This document shows, piece after piece, positions 43,332 to 52,044 of a DNA stretch of 64,000 nucleotides (position 1 is its first letter; every line of letters begins with the position of its first letter). The position numbers and the translations under genes were made by a program. This DNA is from Pedobacter sp. ok626 (GTDB taxonomy: Bacteria; Bacteroidota; Bacteroidia; Sphingobacteriales; Sphingobacteriaceae). The stretch spans positions 38,951-102,950 of the forward strand of contig NZ_FNEX01000023.1 of assembly GCF_900100435.1 (NCBI RefSeq). Direction: 5' to 3'. The notes under the pieces are model-generated. The model made no database searches, had not been told where the DNA came from, and saw only the letters and a program-made list of their open reading frames with translations.

Positions 43332-44975
43332 TTAGCTATGGATGACCAGCTCTGCAAATCTCTCTAGGAAAAATATAACATTTTGAGCGTTCCTAAATTC
43401 AATATTTCGGTTATTATTGCTTTCAAACCTTATGATTTCTTCACATTCTTTCAAATAAACAAATTCTTCTACTGAATTTGAATCGGAAATTGGTTGGATT
43501 TCAACAGTCGTATCCAAATTTTCATAATCCAAATTGAAAATGAATTTCGCAGCATCTGTGAAAAGGATATGAAAGTTTTTATCATCGCAAATTATCTGCT
43601 TGTCAGTTAAGATGTCGATTATTTTTCTTTTGTATGTAGTCTCAAATTGTTGGTAGGTTAAAGAGATATTTGAAAATTTGTGTGTAGCATCAGTCATTAT
43701 TTTTTCAGCTTTCGAAATCATAAATGCTGCGTTGTTCAAACTAGTTCCTATGGAGTTGATTTTGTATTCACAATCGGTTTTTATTGCCAAATAGTCATCA
43801 TTGTCTATTTCACCTGATAATAAAAGTTCCTTGGCCTTGTTTAGCCTTTCAAATGTTCTTTCTATACTTTTAAAGATTTGGGATTGTGTATTTGAGGCTT
43901 CGCCGAAATGCTTATTATAAACACGTTTTAAGACCACACGAAAAAGAGATAAATAAAATTCTCCAGGAATTAACTGTGTTAACTCTTTTAGAGCCAATTT
44001 ATCTATAAAATCGGCTCTAATTCGGAATTTGCAACCATTCATACAGTGGTAGTAATGGTAATGCGCATTTCTACCCTTCGAGGCACTGCCTGTTAGGTTC
44101 TTAAAGCATAACGGGCATGTTAATAGACCTCTTAATGGTAGTTGATTATTAATTGTTGTTCTAAGTTGTGGTTTTGCATTGTTATTTAATACTTTTTGAA
44201 CTTGCTCAAAAACATCTTCAGATATTATTTTTTCATGCAAGCCATTAACTAAATACCGATTTTCTTGTTCGTATGCTGGAACTATGATTTTACCATAATA
44301 AATGGGATTTCGGATCATAAGCCAGAAATTATTTAAGCTACATTTGAATCCGTTCTCTATTGCTTCATTATAAATAAAACGTGTGGAATGATATCCTTTG
44401 GCCAATTCGATGAAAATATTCTTGATAAAAGTAGCCTCTGGCTCTTTGGGTATTATACATTTTTTACCGTCGATTAAGGTGATATTTATATACCCTATTG
44501 GTGCATGGCACATATATCGTCCCTCTTGTTTTGCTTTACGCATGCCTTGCCTGACATTCAAACTTCGCCTGTCATTTTCTACTTCTGATGTTGCCAGGTA
44601 AATAGCAAGCATTATTTTATTTTCTGGAATAGCCAGGTTAAGAGGTTGATCAATAGCCTTCGTTTCAATGTTCATCTTTTTAAGCCTTTCAATCATGGAA
44701 TATGCGTCCGCAGCATTCCTGCTGAACCTATCCCATCTGGAAAATAAGATAAAGTCGGGTCTGTTAGTTCTACTACGGTTTAAGCCTAAAAATAATTTTG
44801 ACCACTCGGGTCTATTAAAGGTTTTTGCTGAATGATCTTCGTATACGATCTGTATAATTTGAATTTTATTAGCGAAACAGAACTTTTCTAGACGTTCTCT
44901 TTGGCTTTGCTGTGAGTATCCTTTTTGTGCCTGCTCATCAGTACTTACACGAATGTATAATGTTGCAGTTTGCAT
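43332..44975 (-). CDS. large serine recombinase (integrase/transposase type)
   Basis: 547 residues from the ATG at 44975 (MQTATLYIRVSTDEQ); an in-frame ATG 24 bases earlier adds a hydrophobic tail and is rejected. The resolvase/invertase catalytic domain has the nucleophile Ser11 in YIRVSTDEQAQKGYSQQSQ, and FSRWDRFSRNAADAY with the active-site arginines. A recombinase domain follows (about 150-270), then a zinc ribbon LTCPLCFKNLTG/YHCMNGC and a coiled-coil segment. It sits at the left end of the island next to an end repeat and is the obvious mobility enzyme for the 12.7-kb segment. No excision factor is recognised. Confidence 0.95.
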   Translation of the reverse strand: MQTATLYIRVSTDEQAQKGYSQQSQRERLEKFCFANKIQIIQIVYEDHSAKTFNRPEWSKLFLGLNRSRTNRPDFILFSRWDRFSRNAADAYSMIERLKKMNIETKAIDQPLNLAIPENKIMLAIYLATSEVENDRRSLNVRQGMRKAKQEGRYMCHAPIGYINITLIDGKKCIIPKEPEATFIKNIFIELAKGYHSTRFIYNEAIENGFKCSLNNFWLMIRNPIYYGKIIVPAYEQENRYLVNGLHEKIISEDVFEQVQKVLNNNAKPQLRTTINNQLPLRGLLTCPLCFKNLTGSASKGRNAHYHYYHCMNGCKFRIRADFIDKLALKELTQLIPGEFYLSLFRVVLKRVYNKHFGEASNTQSQIFKSIERTFERLNKAKELLLSGEIDNDDYLAIKTDCEYKINSIGTSLNNAAFMISKAEKIMTDATHKFSNISLTYQQFETTYKRKIIDILTDKQIICDDKNFHILFTDAAKFIFNLDYENLDTTVEIQPISDSNSVEEFVYLKECEEIIRFESNNNRNIEFRNAQNVIFFLERFAELVIHS

Positions 44976-45209
44976 AATGAACATTAGATAAACGATCAAA
45001 TCTTTGGTTTAAATCATGTCCATATATAGAAGTAAGATGACAATTTTGTTATAGTTTGCGTGAGGCAGGTCTATCTGGAAATTAAAAACTTGGCAGCTGT
45101 CGAAAAAAAGGTTTTAGAATTGAAAAACGAAGAAAGCAAATAACAGTAAAGGGCTTTTTAGTTTCATGCAGGATATTTACATTCGTCTAAGAATCTTAAT
45201 TAACAAATC

Positions 45210-46028
45210 ATGATAACTCTCGCAGATTTTAAGTCAATAGAAGGCGAAGTCGAGTTTGCTTTGAATCAGCTATTTGATCATTTGGAAGCTAAAGCACTCC
45301 GGCACAACTACGTCGCATTTTTAGCAGATGGCGAGTACGAACATGACTGGTCTGGGCGTTCAAGATTGAATCCGTATTCCATCGACAACAGAAAGGATCG
45401 TTATAAGGATGAGTCACGCTTAAACTTCTTTATACATTACATGCGGACCTTTTATGATTTTAGCGGCGGAAGGGAAGTGATAGATGACGATGAATACCGC
45501 ATTACCCTTGAAATGATGATCTATTGTCACGCCTGGGAGTCCAAACCTATCTTGAAGAAATTGTTTCGACTTGCTGAGTTGGCAAACTATAAAAGTTATC
45601 CCTGGCACGTTGACGTCCCGGAAATGAGCAAGCATTCGTATATTCGATTTGATATCCGGGATAGATTTGCAGCTCGCGGGCTAATTGTTGCAAATGTTAT
45701 AAGAAACAGTTTTCATACTTCCCTTAGAAATGCGTTTGCACACTCAGAATATCAGATTAATACCCGTCGAAAGGTAATCTTACTGGACACTTATAAAGGA
45801 GCTAATTGGGATATAAAGGAAATTTCTTTCGATGATTGGTCCAAACGTTTTGCCTACACCTCGTGGCTTGTTTATCTTTTACACAATATTGCCGCTACGC
45901 GTAAAACAACCATGGGTATTGTTAATCCGGAACAATTGATTTTACATCCTAAATCCTCCGAGAAACACCTTGTTGCAAGGCATATCTATTATGACACGTA
46001 CAGGGATTCGTTTAGTTTTTACCGGTAA
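45210..46028 (+). CDS. HEPN-motif protein of the defence cassette
   Basis: 272 residues without a family I can name. All-helical appearance. The segment VIRNSFHTSLRNAFAHSEYQI has Arg173-Asn174-xxx-His178, the R(N)x4-6H signature of HEPN ribonucleases, in the usual helical setting (LRNAFAHSEY is typical). This suggests an RNA-cleaving effector, as HEPN proteins are in many abortive-infection and toxin systems. It is the first gene of a plus-strand group and is 73 bp before the GHKL-nuclease gene. The upstream 210 bp (45000-45209) holds only a start-less fragment of coding appearance. Function is inference from the motif. Confidence 0.6.
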   Translation: MITLADFKSIEGEVEFALNQLFDHLEAKALRHNYVAFLADGEYEHDWSGRSRLNPYSIDNRKDRYKDESRLNFFIHYMRTFYDFSGGREVIDDDEYRITLEMMIYCHAWESKPILKKLFRLAELANYKSYPWHVDVPEMSKHSYIRFDIRDRFAARGLIVANVIRNSFHTSLRNAFAHSEYQINTRRKVILLDTYKGANWDIKEISFDDWSKRFAYTSWLVYLLHNIAATRKTTMGIVNPEQLILHPKSSEKHLVARHIYYDTYRDSFSFYR

Positions 46029-46101
46029 ATGCTTTCATCAATTTGATTTTCTTTTATTCAAAAGAAGTTAAATGCTATCTTGTCTTTTAAAATAAATTAA
46101 A

Positions 46102-48015
46102 ATGAAACAAACTGCTCTTTTCGCCGATCGTTTTTTAGAATCCTTTGCTGGTAAGGGGATTATCTCTGATCCCAAAATAGCACTTATTGAATTGATTGCA
46201 AATGCCTGGGATGCATCCGCAACTAAGGTGGAAATACAATGGCCGTTGGATCATGGAGATTTGTTTTCAATCTCAGATAATGGACATGGGATGACCGAGG
46301 TCCAGTTTGATAAACGCTTTAGGACTCTTTCTTATGACCGTACTCGGGAGCAGGGAGGATATGCCGAAGTGCCTGAAGATTTAAAAGCAGCTGTCGGTAA
46401 ACGCCCAGTGTTTGGAAGGAATGGTAAAGGACGGCTATCTGGTTTTGCATTTGGGGATTTCTATCAAGTGAAGACTTGGGCGTCTGGTGAGGAGATACAT
46501 TACAAAGTGTTTACAGATAATTCTAACCTGTTGGCTTTTAACAAGCTCAAGCAAGAGCCAGCTGACGGTCACGGTACTCAAGTTTTTGTGCAAAATGCTA
46601 AAAAACCGACAATCTCGTTCGAAGATATTAAAATGGAAGTAGGGATGCGTTTTATGGTTGATCCGCATTTCGAAGTAATCATCAATAATGAACGGGTTAC
46701 TTTTATGGATATTCCAGATGAAAATATTACGGAGATTTTTGCTGAAGTAGAAGGTGTTGGCAAAATTCCTATTAAGATCATTGATGTCCAAACAACCGAT
46801 AGGACGACACAACTTCATGGAATTGCATGGCATGTTAAAAATCGTCTGGTCGGTGAGTGCACCTGGAAAGGAAGCGGAAATGAACATTTAGTTGATGGAC
46901 GACGAATCATTGCGAAACGCTATATTTTTATAGTGCAGGCTAATTGTCTTGAAGCAGCTGTCGTTCCTGACTGGACGATGTTTTACCCTAATGATGATAA
47001 ATACAAGAAAGTTTTCGAGAAGGTACAAGAAAAGATTAAGGACTTCATTCTTGAGTTGAATAAGGAAAATCGGAAAGCGACCTTTCAAGAAATTGAGAAT
47101 GCAACACGGCCTGTGCTAAAGCGTATGAGTATCATTAGCCGTGAGCGATGGGAAAAATTTGTAGTTGCAATCCAAGAGGAATGTCCTTCGATAACACACG
47201 CAGATTTAGAAAAGTTAGGGATTCTGCTGGCAAATCTAGAGCAAGCTAACTCAAAATTCAACCTGATCAGTATTCTGTCCTCTGCCTCAGTCGACGATCT
47301 TGATGATATTCATTCCGTCCTGCAAAAATGGGACGTGAATTTTGCTAAAATTGTTTTGGATGAAGTCGAGTATAGAATGCGCCTAGTTGAAAAGTTACAA
47401 AGCAGAGTTATTAGTCACCTAACTGATGAGGTTCACGATTTACAATCTCTGTTTCATAGAGGTCTTTGGATTTTTGGGCCTGAATATGAGACTATTGAAT
47501 ATACTTCAAATGTTGGTATGACTAAAGTGATACAGCAGCTTTTCGGTGAAACAGTTGCCGGGACTGCAAACCGGCCCGATTTTGCAATTCTAAAAGACAG
47601 TTCAGTAGGTCTGTATGGCTTTCCAAAATACGATCAAGATGGTTCAGAAGTGGGCATTGATCGTTTAACTGTAGTTGAGCTCAAGAAGCCAGGTGTTCAA
47701 GTTGGTTCAAAAGAAGTCGATCAAGCCTTTAAATACGTGACAGAGTTGCTAACCAAAGGTTTGTTGAAGCCTTATTCCAGAGTAACCTGTTTTGTGTTAG
47801 GATCAAATCTAGTAGAGTATGAAGCAGAAAGGACTACAAAAATGGATGGCAGAGTAATCATCCAACCTTTAGATTATGATACGGTTATGAGGAGAGCAAA
47901 AAGCCGGTTATTGAATTTGTTTGATAAAGTAAAGAACGCACCATACCTGGAAGACACACGAATACAAGAATACCTTCGGGAAAAAGAACAGGCGACACTT
48001 TTTGATGTAGCCTAA
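46102..48015 (+). CDS. GHKL ATPase fused to a Shedu-like PD-(D/E)XK nuclease
   Basis: 637 residues. Residues 1 to about 320 are an Hsp90/MutL/MORC-type ATPase: IALIELIANAWDASA with Glu30 and Asn34, SISDNGHGM with Asp59, and the lid FGRNGKGRLSGFAFG (about 104-118). A helical linker follows. The C-terminal third resembles DUF4263 (Shedu): DLQSLFHRGLWIFGPEYE, then RPDFAIL with Asp493 and RLTVVELKKPG with Glu526 and Lys528, a PD-(D/E)XK arrangement; QAFKYVTELL follows as the usual next helix. The plan suggests ATP-dependent clamping on a target with nucleic-acid cleavage. Start ATG follows an AT-rich leader. Comparable fusions occur near restriction and defence genes; I do not know this exact one. 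Confidence 0.85.
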   Translation: MKQTALFADRFLESFAGKGIISDPKIALIELIANAWDASATKVEIQWPLDHGDLFSISDNGHGMTEVQFDKRFRTLSYDRTREQGGYAEVPEDLKAAVGKRPVFGRNGKGRLSGFAFGDFYQVKTWASGEEIHYKVFTDNSNLLAFNKLKQEPADGHGTQVFVQNAKKPTISFEDIKMEVGMRFMVDPHFEVIINNERVTFMDIPDENITEIFAEVEGVGKIPIKIIDVQTTDRTTQLHGIAWHVKNRLVGECTWKGSGNEHLVDGRRIIAKRYIFIVQANCLEAAVVPDWTMFYPNDDKYKKVFEKVQEKIKDFILELNKENRKATFQEIENATRPVLKRMSIISRERWEKFVVAIQEECPSITHADLEKLGILLANLEQANSKFNLISILSSASVDDLDDIHSVLQKWDVNFAKIVLDEVEYRMRLVEKLQSRVISHLTDEVHDLQSLFHRGLWIFGPEYETIEYTSNVGMTKVIQQLFGETVAGTANRPDFAILKDSSVGLYGFPKYDQDGSEVGIDRLTVVELKKPGVQVGSKEVDQAFKYVTELLTKGLLKPYSRVTCFVLGSNLVEYEAERTTKMDGRVIIQPLDYDTVMRRAKSRLLNLFDKVKNAPYLEDTRIQEYLREKEQATLFDVA

Positions 48016-48185
48016 GTATTTGTCTGATGCTTAACTTTCCAAAGGGAGCCTGTCGTTAATAAAATTGGATTTACAAATCCATTAAGATACATCATGTTTT
48101 GTAGTTAGATATTATTAAATATTTATGTTTCAGAATGTTTCAAAATGATATAAATTGTGCCATTATTTTCAAATGAAATTATTGG
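48016..48185. other. 170-bp gap before the reverse transcriptase gene
   Basis: Larger than other gaps in the cassette and without a coding frame. It contains a small palindrome TGGATTT/AAATCCA (48066-48081). Several defence reverse transcriptases have a non-coding RNA immediately upstream, so this is a place to look for one. Confidence 0.35.
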
Positions 48186-49763
48186 ATGAATATTAATGCT
48201 GAATTAGCGTGGAAAAGGGTAAAAAAAGACTTAAATGGTAAGCATTTTATTGCACCTTTATTTCTAACGAAGATATTAGATCACAATTACGAAAAATGGA
48301 TCAAATATCTGAACGAGCGCTTTAGTGCACAAGCACATTTCCCGCATCCAATGGAAATCATTGAAGTCCCGAAAGGGAAGGGATTGATAAGACCAGGATC
48401 GTTAATAAATGTTGAAGATAATATCATGTACACAGCTCTAGTACAGGAATGTTATCCCCTAATCTTGAAGCAAATTAGCTGGAGCCAGAATGTTGTAGAT
48501 TTTGCCTACATCCTTTCAGATGAAAATCTAGAAAATGCTGATTGGTTTAAACAGCAATTGATAGGCTGGAATAATTTTCGTGAGAAAAGTATAGAAAAAG
48601 TCTCGACCGGTTACCAGTATGTAATTGTCACTGACCTTACAGGTTTTTATGATAATATAGATATTCAAACCCTTATTTTCGATTTAAAGTCAATTGGTGT
48701 AGATCCAGAAATAACGGCTGAACTGAGTAGGTATTTAAACAAATGGACTCAAATAAACGGTAGAGGCCTTCCTCAAAGCAATAGTGCTTCTGATGTACTG
48801 GCTAAATTATATCTGGATAATGTTGATCAGGGACTGAGAAATGCTGGGTTCAGTCACCTTAGGTACGTGGATGATATTCGTATATTTTGCAAAAATCTTG
48901 TGGAGGCGAAAAAAGCATTGATTGAATTGACGCGACTTCTGCGCAAACGCGGACTTAATATTCAGTCAGCGAAAACGAAGATCCTCAATTCAAGACAGGC
49001 AATGGATGAGATAGAAGGTTTGCAACCTTTGATAGGAGTGGTTCAAGAAAAATTTAGGGAAGAGATCATTTCCTTTGAATTCTCGTCTGCATATTTTGAC
49101 AGTGAAGATGGTGAAGAATTCGTAGACAATAGTGAAACTCCCTTGGAAGTCATTAGAGAAACATTCAAAACATATTTTGTCGACGGTAGTGATGAGGATT
49201 TTGATAAGACACTTTTACATTATTTGTTAAATAGATTGATAAGTGAATCCGATTCGTATGCACTTGATTATTGTCTTGCTAATTTTGAAAGACATCCAGA
49301 AGAAACCAGCTACTTTCTTAAATATTCTAAATCTCTGGATACTTTTGATATTGAGGTGTTGGATCTAATGGATAATATGAAAAATTCATTAATCGCGTTT
49401 TTACAATCCGACGCAGCGATATATGATTACCAGAACTATCAGATACTTGTGTGGTTTAATGACAATATCCCAACACAATCTGAGCAACTTTTATCTATCT
49501 GCCGGTCCTACGCATTTGACAATAATAAGCCCTATTATCTCAGGTCAATTTCGCGTTTGATTTTAGGAAGATTTGGTAATTTTGCAGACCTAGAAAAATT
49601 AGAAGATCATCTCAATTATATCAATTCTGATCTTGAGCGGGCTGAATTATTATGTAGTTTGGTAAAAATGGAGAAGGGAAGACGAAATTCATTACTATCG
49701 CGATTTTCTAAAGACGGATTATTAACAGAATTTGCAATACCGTTTATAAAAGCACAACATTAA
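48186..49763 (+). CDS. reverse transcriptase of the defence (UG/Abi-like) type
   Basis: 525 residues. Finger region IIEVPKGKGLIRPGSLINVEDNIMY (about 58-82); motif A VIVTDLTGFYDNID with Asp150; motif B GRGLPQSNSASDVLAKLYL (193-210); the catalytic RYVDDIRIF with YVDD at 227-230; and the thumb-side KTKIL near 264. From about 300 to the end is an acidic, all-helical extension resembling HEAT-like repeats, as in UG class 1 and AbiA/AbiK-type enzymes. No maturase X domain, endonuclease domain or retron VTG motif is visible. Predicted to make DNA as part of an anti-phage response, with the neighbours as partners. Confidence 0.9.
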   Translation: MNINAELAWKRVKKDLNGKHFIAPLFLTKILDHNYEKWIKYLNERFSAQAHFPHPMEIIEVPKGKGLIRPGSLINVEDNIMYTALVQECYPLILKQISWSQNVVDFAYILSDENLENADWFKQQLIGWNNFREKSIEKVSTGYQYVIVTDLTGFYDNIDIQTLIFDLKSIGVDPEITAELSRYLNKWTQINGRGLPQSNSASDVLAKLYLDNVDQGLRNAGFSHLRYVDDIRIFCKNLVEAKKALIELTRLLRKRGLNIQSAKTKILNSRQAMDEIEGLQPLIGVVQEKFREEIISFEFSSAYFDSEDGEEFVDNSETPLEVIRETFKTYFVDGSDEDFDKTLLHYLLNRLISESDSYALDYCLANFERHPEETSYFLKYSKSLDTFDIEVLDLMDNMKNSLIAFLQSDAAIYDYQNYQILVWFNDNIPTQSEQLLSICRSYAFDNNKPYYLRSISRLILGRFGNFADLEKLEDHLNYINSDLERAELLCSLVKMEKGRRNSLLSRFSKDGLLTEFAIPFIKAQH

Positions 49764-49888
49764 ATTTCATCATTAGCAATACTCTAAGCTAAATAATTGT
49801 TGAAAATGTTGATAACTAGGCATTTGTGTATAAAAAGGTTTTTTTCCTTAGTTTTTATGACATACCTTTGGTTAAGAAAGGGAGTTAC

Positions 49889-50326
49889 ATGGACAGAAAG
49901 ACCAATATAGAAAATTATTTCCTCAAGAAACAGCTTCTTGACGATAAAAGAAATTTTCCAAGTAAGTCTCTCGAGATTGCACAGAAGCTGGAGGATATTG
50001 AAATGGCTTCATTAAGGATAGATGATCTCCCGAAAAGTTTGAAATCTACTTTCTTGAATGGTGTCGAGCGCAGACCAATACCGCGTCCAAAATTGACCTA
50101 TTCAAAAATGGTACGATCTATAATCTTACAACAGGCGAGACCTATAAGTGCCCGTGAGATTCTTGTGTTAATTTATAAAATTTTTAGCGGGTTGAACGAA
50201 AGTGAAGACCGCAAGCATATAAGGATGGTCTCGAATGTGCTGAATCAAGGGTTTAAAAAAGGAGAATATCAAAAGGTTAATAGTGATTCAGTTACCAGAT
50301 ATAGTTCCAAAGAAAAAAGCCTGTGA
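49889..50326 (+). CDS. small winged-helix (HARE-HTH-like) protein after the RT
   Basis: 145 residues from the ATG at 49889, which has a clear Shine-Dalgarno sequence AAAGGGAG at 49877-49884; an upstream GTG at 49826 adds 21 residues and is rejected. The first half is charged and helical. The second half (about 70-140: MVRSIILQQARPISAREILVLIYK, HIRMVSNVLNQGFKKGEYQKV) has the pattern of a HARE-HTH or related winged helix, a module found in restriction and chromatin proteins. Its stop codon lies in the loop of a weak terminator. It is 125 bp after the RT and probably closes the plus-strand cassette. Confidence 0.55.
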   Translation: MDRKTNIENYFLKKQLLDDKRNFPSKSLEIAQKLEDIEMASLRIDDLPKSLKSTFLNGVERRPIPRPKLTYSKMVRSIILQQARPISAREILVLIYKIFSGLNESEDRKHIRMVSNVLNQGFKKGEYQKVNSDSVTRYSSKEKSL

Positions 50327-50336
50327 CCAGGCTTTC
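50316..50336 (+). terminator. weak terminator overlapping the stop of the winged-helix gene
   Basis: AAAGCCTG (50316-50323) pairs with CAGGCTTT (50328-50335); the stop codon TGA is in the loop. Only three T follow before C, so termination may be partial. Confidence 0.5.
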
Positions 50337-50422
50337 AACAAATTGGTTTCTCGGCCAATGCAGATAAAAAGGGAAGTAGTTGTTCAATAGAACGCTTAGA
50401 ACTTCCAAACTTCTAAGTGAAA

Positions 50423-50859
50423 TTAATAGTTAACATTTTCCGGCGCTCCATAAAGGGGTGCCTTTTCTGCTTTGTACAAATATGGTAATAATTGATCAAT
50501 ATGCAATATCAATATAAATTTCTGTTGGGGGTATGTGCTATCTATTGTATTCAAACGGGATTCCATCTGTACATCATCCATGACATGTTTCATCTGATGA
50601 TGCCCTATTATTAAGTTGTGAATGTTGTTTTGAAAGGCCTCATTGGCCGAACGGACTTCACCATATTTGCGTTTGACTTCGTTAGGATATTCTACTATTG
50701 GTCTGTAGTGCAGCCCGTAAAAAATGCGGGTTGTCCTACAGGTATTAAGCGTCTGTTAAGGTCAATAACTAGCTTTTTATAACCTGATTTAATTTTGGGG
50801 TTAATAATAAGAAGAGTCTCGTCTTGTACTTGCATCTCGAAGGGAGGGATTTGTTTCAT
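50423..50859 (-). pseudogene. frameshifted gene of unknown function
   Basis: Minus strand ATG at 50859 opens a protein-like frame of 54 codons (MKQIPPFEMQVQDETLLIIN..., stop at 50695). A second frame, shifted by one base, carries on without a break as FYGLHYRPIVEYPNEV... for about 95 codons to the TAA at 50425-50423. The crossover is at a run of six T (about 50716) on the minus strand. The two parts together would give about 147 residues. I do not recognise the family. Either a homopolymer indel has broken the gene, or it is a sequencing error; a programmed shift is less likely because the T run is not a standard slippery heptamer in the reading frame. It fills most of the gap 50336-50890. 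Confidence 0.6.
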
Positions 50860-50890
50860 ATGTTTTATTGCTATATGAATCTTAGCATAA

Positions 50891-51433
50891 TTAATATTTA
50901 TCCTCGAAATAATTAATTATTTTTTGTTCAGTAATATCAAAACCATCAAATATGTGAACTAGGTTGAAAACTCCTAGCGGATATTCAGATACTTGAGCTA
51001 CAAAATGTTCCTTTCCCTTACTATCATATATATGTAAATCATAATTTTTCTCAGTTCCCATGCTCCTATTATTATCAATGTCTGCCAATTCGATATATAA
51101 CGGATAATCTTTTCCCTTATAACGAATATTTAGTTCCTCTTTATCATTATTTGTTGCTCGCACAACAAGCTTATTAAACAGAGATTTGAAATCTTCAACG
51201 GACTTATATTTATATGTTTGATTATAAAAATAAGAATTAAATCTATCTTGGTTATTATCAACCTCTACAGTTATCTCGTTAGAAATACTTATATTAAAAA
51301 TGCTTTTTTTTGTAATAATATAAATGAAGCATTTTTCATTAAAATTTTCTACAGTCATTTTGCTTAAATAGTTTAGTTTGCTAGTTAAGAATCTAATTGT
51401 ATTTTTTGTTAATTTTATATCGAAATTTTCCAT
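50891..51433 (-). CDS. AT-rich hypothetical protein
   Basis: 180 residues, rich in Asn, Lys and Ile, with no family recognised. Predicted alternation of strand and helix (KCFIYIITKKSIFNISIS, LNIRYKGKDYPLYIELADI, NYDLHIYDSKGKEHFVAQVS). No signal peptide or membrane segment. It starts 7 bp after the preceding minus-strand gene, so the two form a pair. Base composition is noticeably more AT-rich than the flanking genes, which points to separate acquisition. An immunity or antitoxin role is conceivable but unsupported. Confidence 0.6.
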   Translation of the reverse strand: MENFDIKLTKNTIRFLTSKLNYLSKMTVENFNEKCFIYIITKKSIFNISISNEITVEVDNNQDRFNSYFYNQTYKYKSVEDFKSLFNKLVVRATNNDKEELNIRYKGKDYPLYIELADIDNNRSMGTEKNYDLHIYDSKGKEHFVAQVSEYPLGVFNLVHIFDGFDITEQKIINYFEDKY

Positions 51434-51440
51434 TTTAATT

Positions 51441-51824
51441 TTACCTAGTTTTAATAATTATTGTTTCATCAGTTATTCTATCTTTTATGATGAAGTCACC
51501 ACCGTTTTCTATTATAATTTCATTTCCCTTACTCCTTGCTATTATTCTGTTTTCTTCCCTGATAATATAATCTTCTTGTATCGGATACATTCGACCACTA
51601 AATCTTAAGCCTGGCATTTCCTCAGCTAATGTACCAGAGTGACAATCTTCGATCTCAACTAAAACATTGTTAATAAGTATCAGTGCTTCGTCATTGGTTT
51701 GACAATCAGGTGCTTCTCCTAATCTATAATAATATGATTTTAATCTTTCCATTTTATTTAATAATGTTCCACATTCTTTTAGAGGGGGAATATTTATGGA
51801 ATTTAATCTTTCTAACATTGACAT
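51441..51824 (-). CDS. small hypothetical protein paired with the AT-rich gene
   Basis: 127 residues with no family recognised. The N-terminal half is helical (MLERLNSINIPPLKECGTLLNKMERLKSYYYRLG), and the C-terminal half is beta-like and acidic (YIIREENRIIARSKGNEIIIENGGDFIIKDRITDETIII). No membrane segment. It lies 7 bp upstream of the 180-residue gene. The pair is transcribed toward the frameshifted gene. The 220 bp before its start (51825-52044) hold a plus-strand terminator-like hairpin and no gene. Confidence 0.55.
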   Translation of the reverse strand: MSMLERLNSINIPPLKECGTLLNKMERLKSYYYRLGEAPDCQTNDEALILINNVLVEIEDCHSGTLAEEMPGLRFSGRMYPIQEDYIIREENRIIARSKGNEIIIENGGDFIIKDRITDETIIIKTR

Positions 51825-52007
51825 AATCTTGCCTATCTACTTATTCATGGTTAAAGTTGTTGTTCTCCATAATCAAAGAGTATAAACCCTAATCTATTAA
51901 TATTTCTCAATAAACTAATTTTAGTTGGTTAAAATAACGGGCAAAGGAGTGTTGGTATTGATAAATTCCCTCGTGATCTACATGAATAGTTTGAGCTGTG
52001 AATTATG

Positions 52008-52041
52008 ATCCCCGCATCAGAAATGGTGCAGGGATTTTTTA
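52008..52041 (+). terminator. orphan plus-strand terminator-like hairpin
   Basis: ATCCCCGCATCA (52008-52019) against TGGTGCAGGGAT (52024-52035) with loop GAAA and two imperfect pairs, followed by six T. No plus-strand gene ends just upstream. Confidence 0.55.
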
Positions 52042-52044
52042 ATA

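Noticed and set aside
45033..45145. Coding-like fragment ending KKVLELKNEESK before the HEPN gene
   Set aside because: About 35 codons with no start codon and no recognised family; could be the tail of a lost gene but evidence is too thin to call.
48186..49763. Retron or group II intron reverse transcriptase
   Set aside because: No VTG motif or msr/msd-like inverted repeats seen; no maturase X or endonuclease domain and no intron domain V/VI around it.
50700..50730. Programmed -1 frameshift at the T6 run
   Set aside because: The run is not a standard X-XXY-YYZ heptamer in the zero frame and no downstream stimulatory stem was evident; an indel is simpler.
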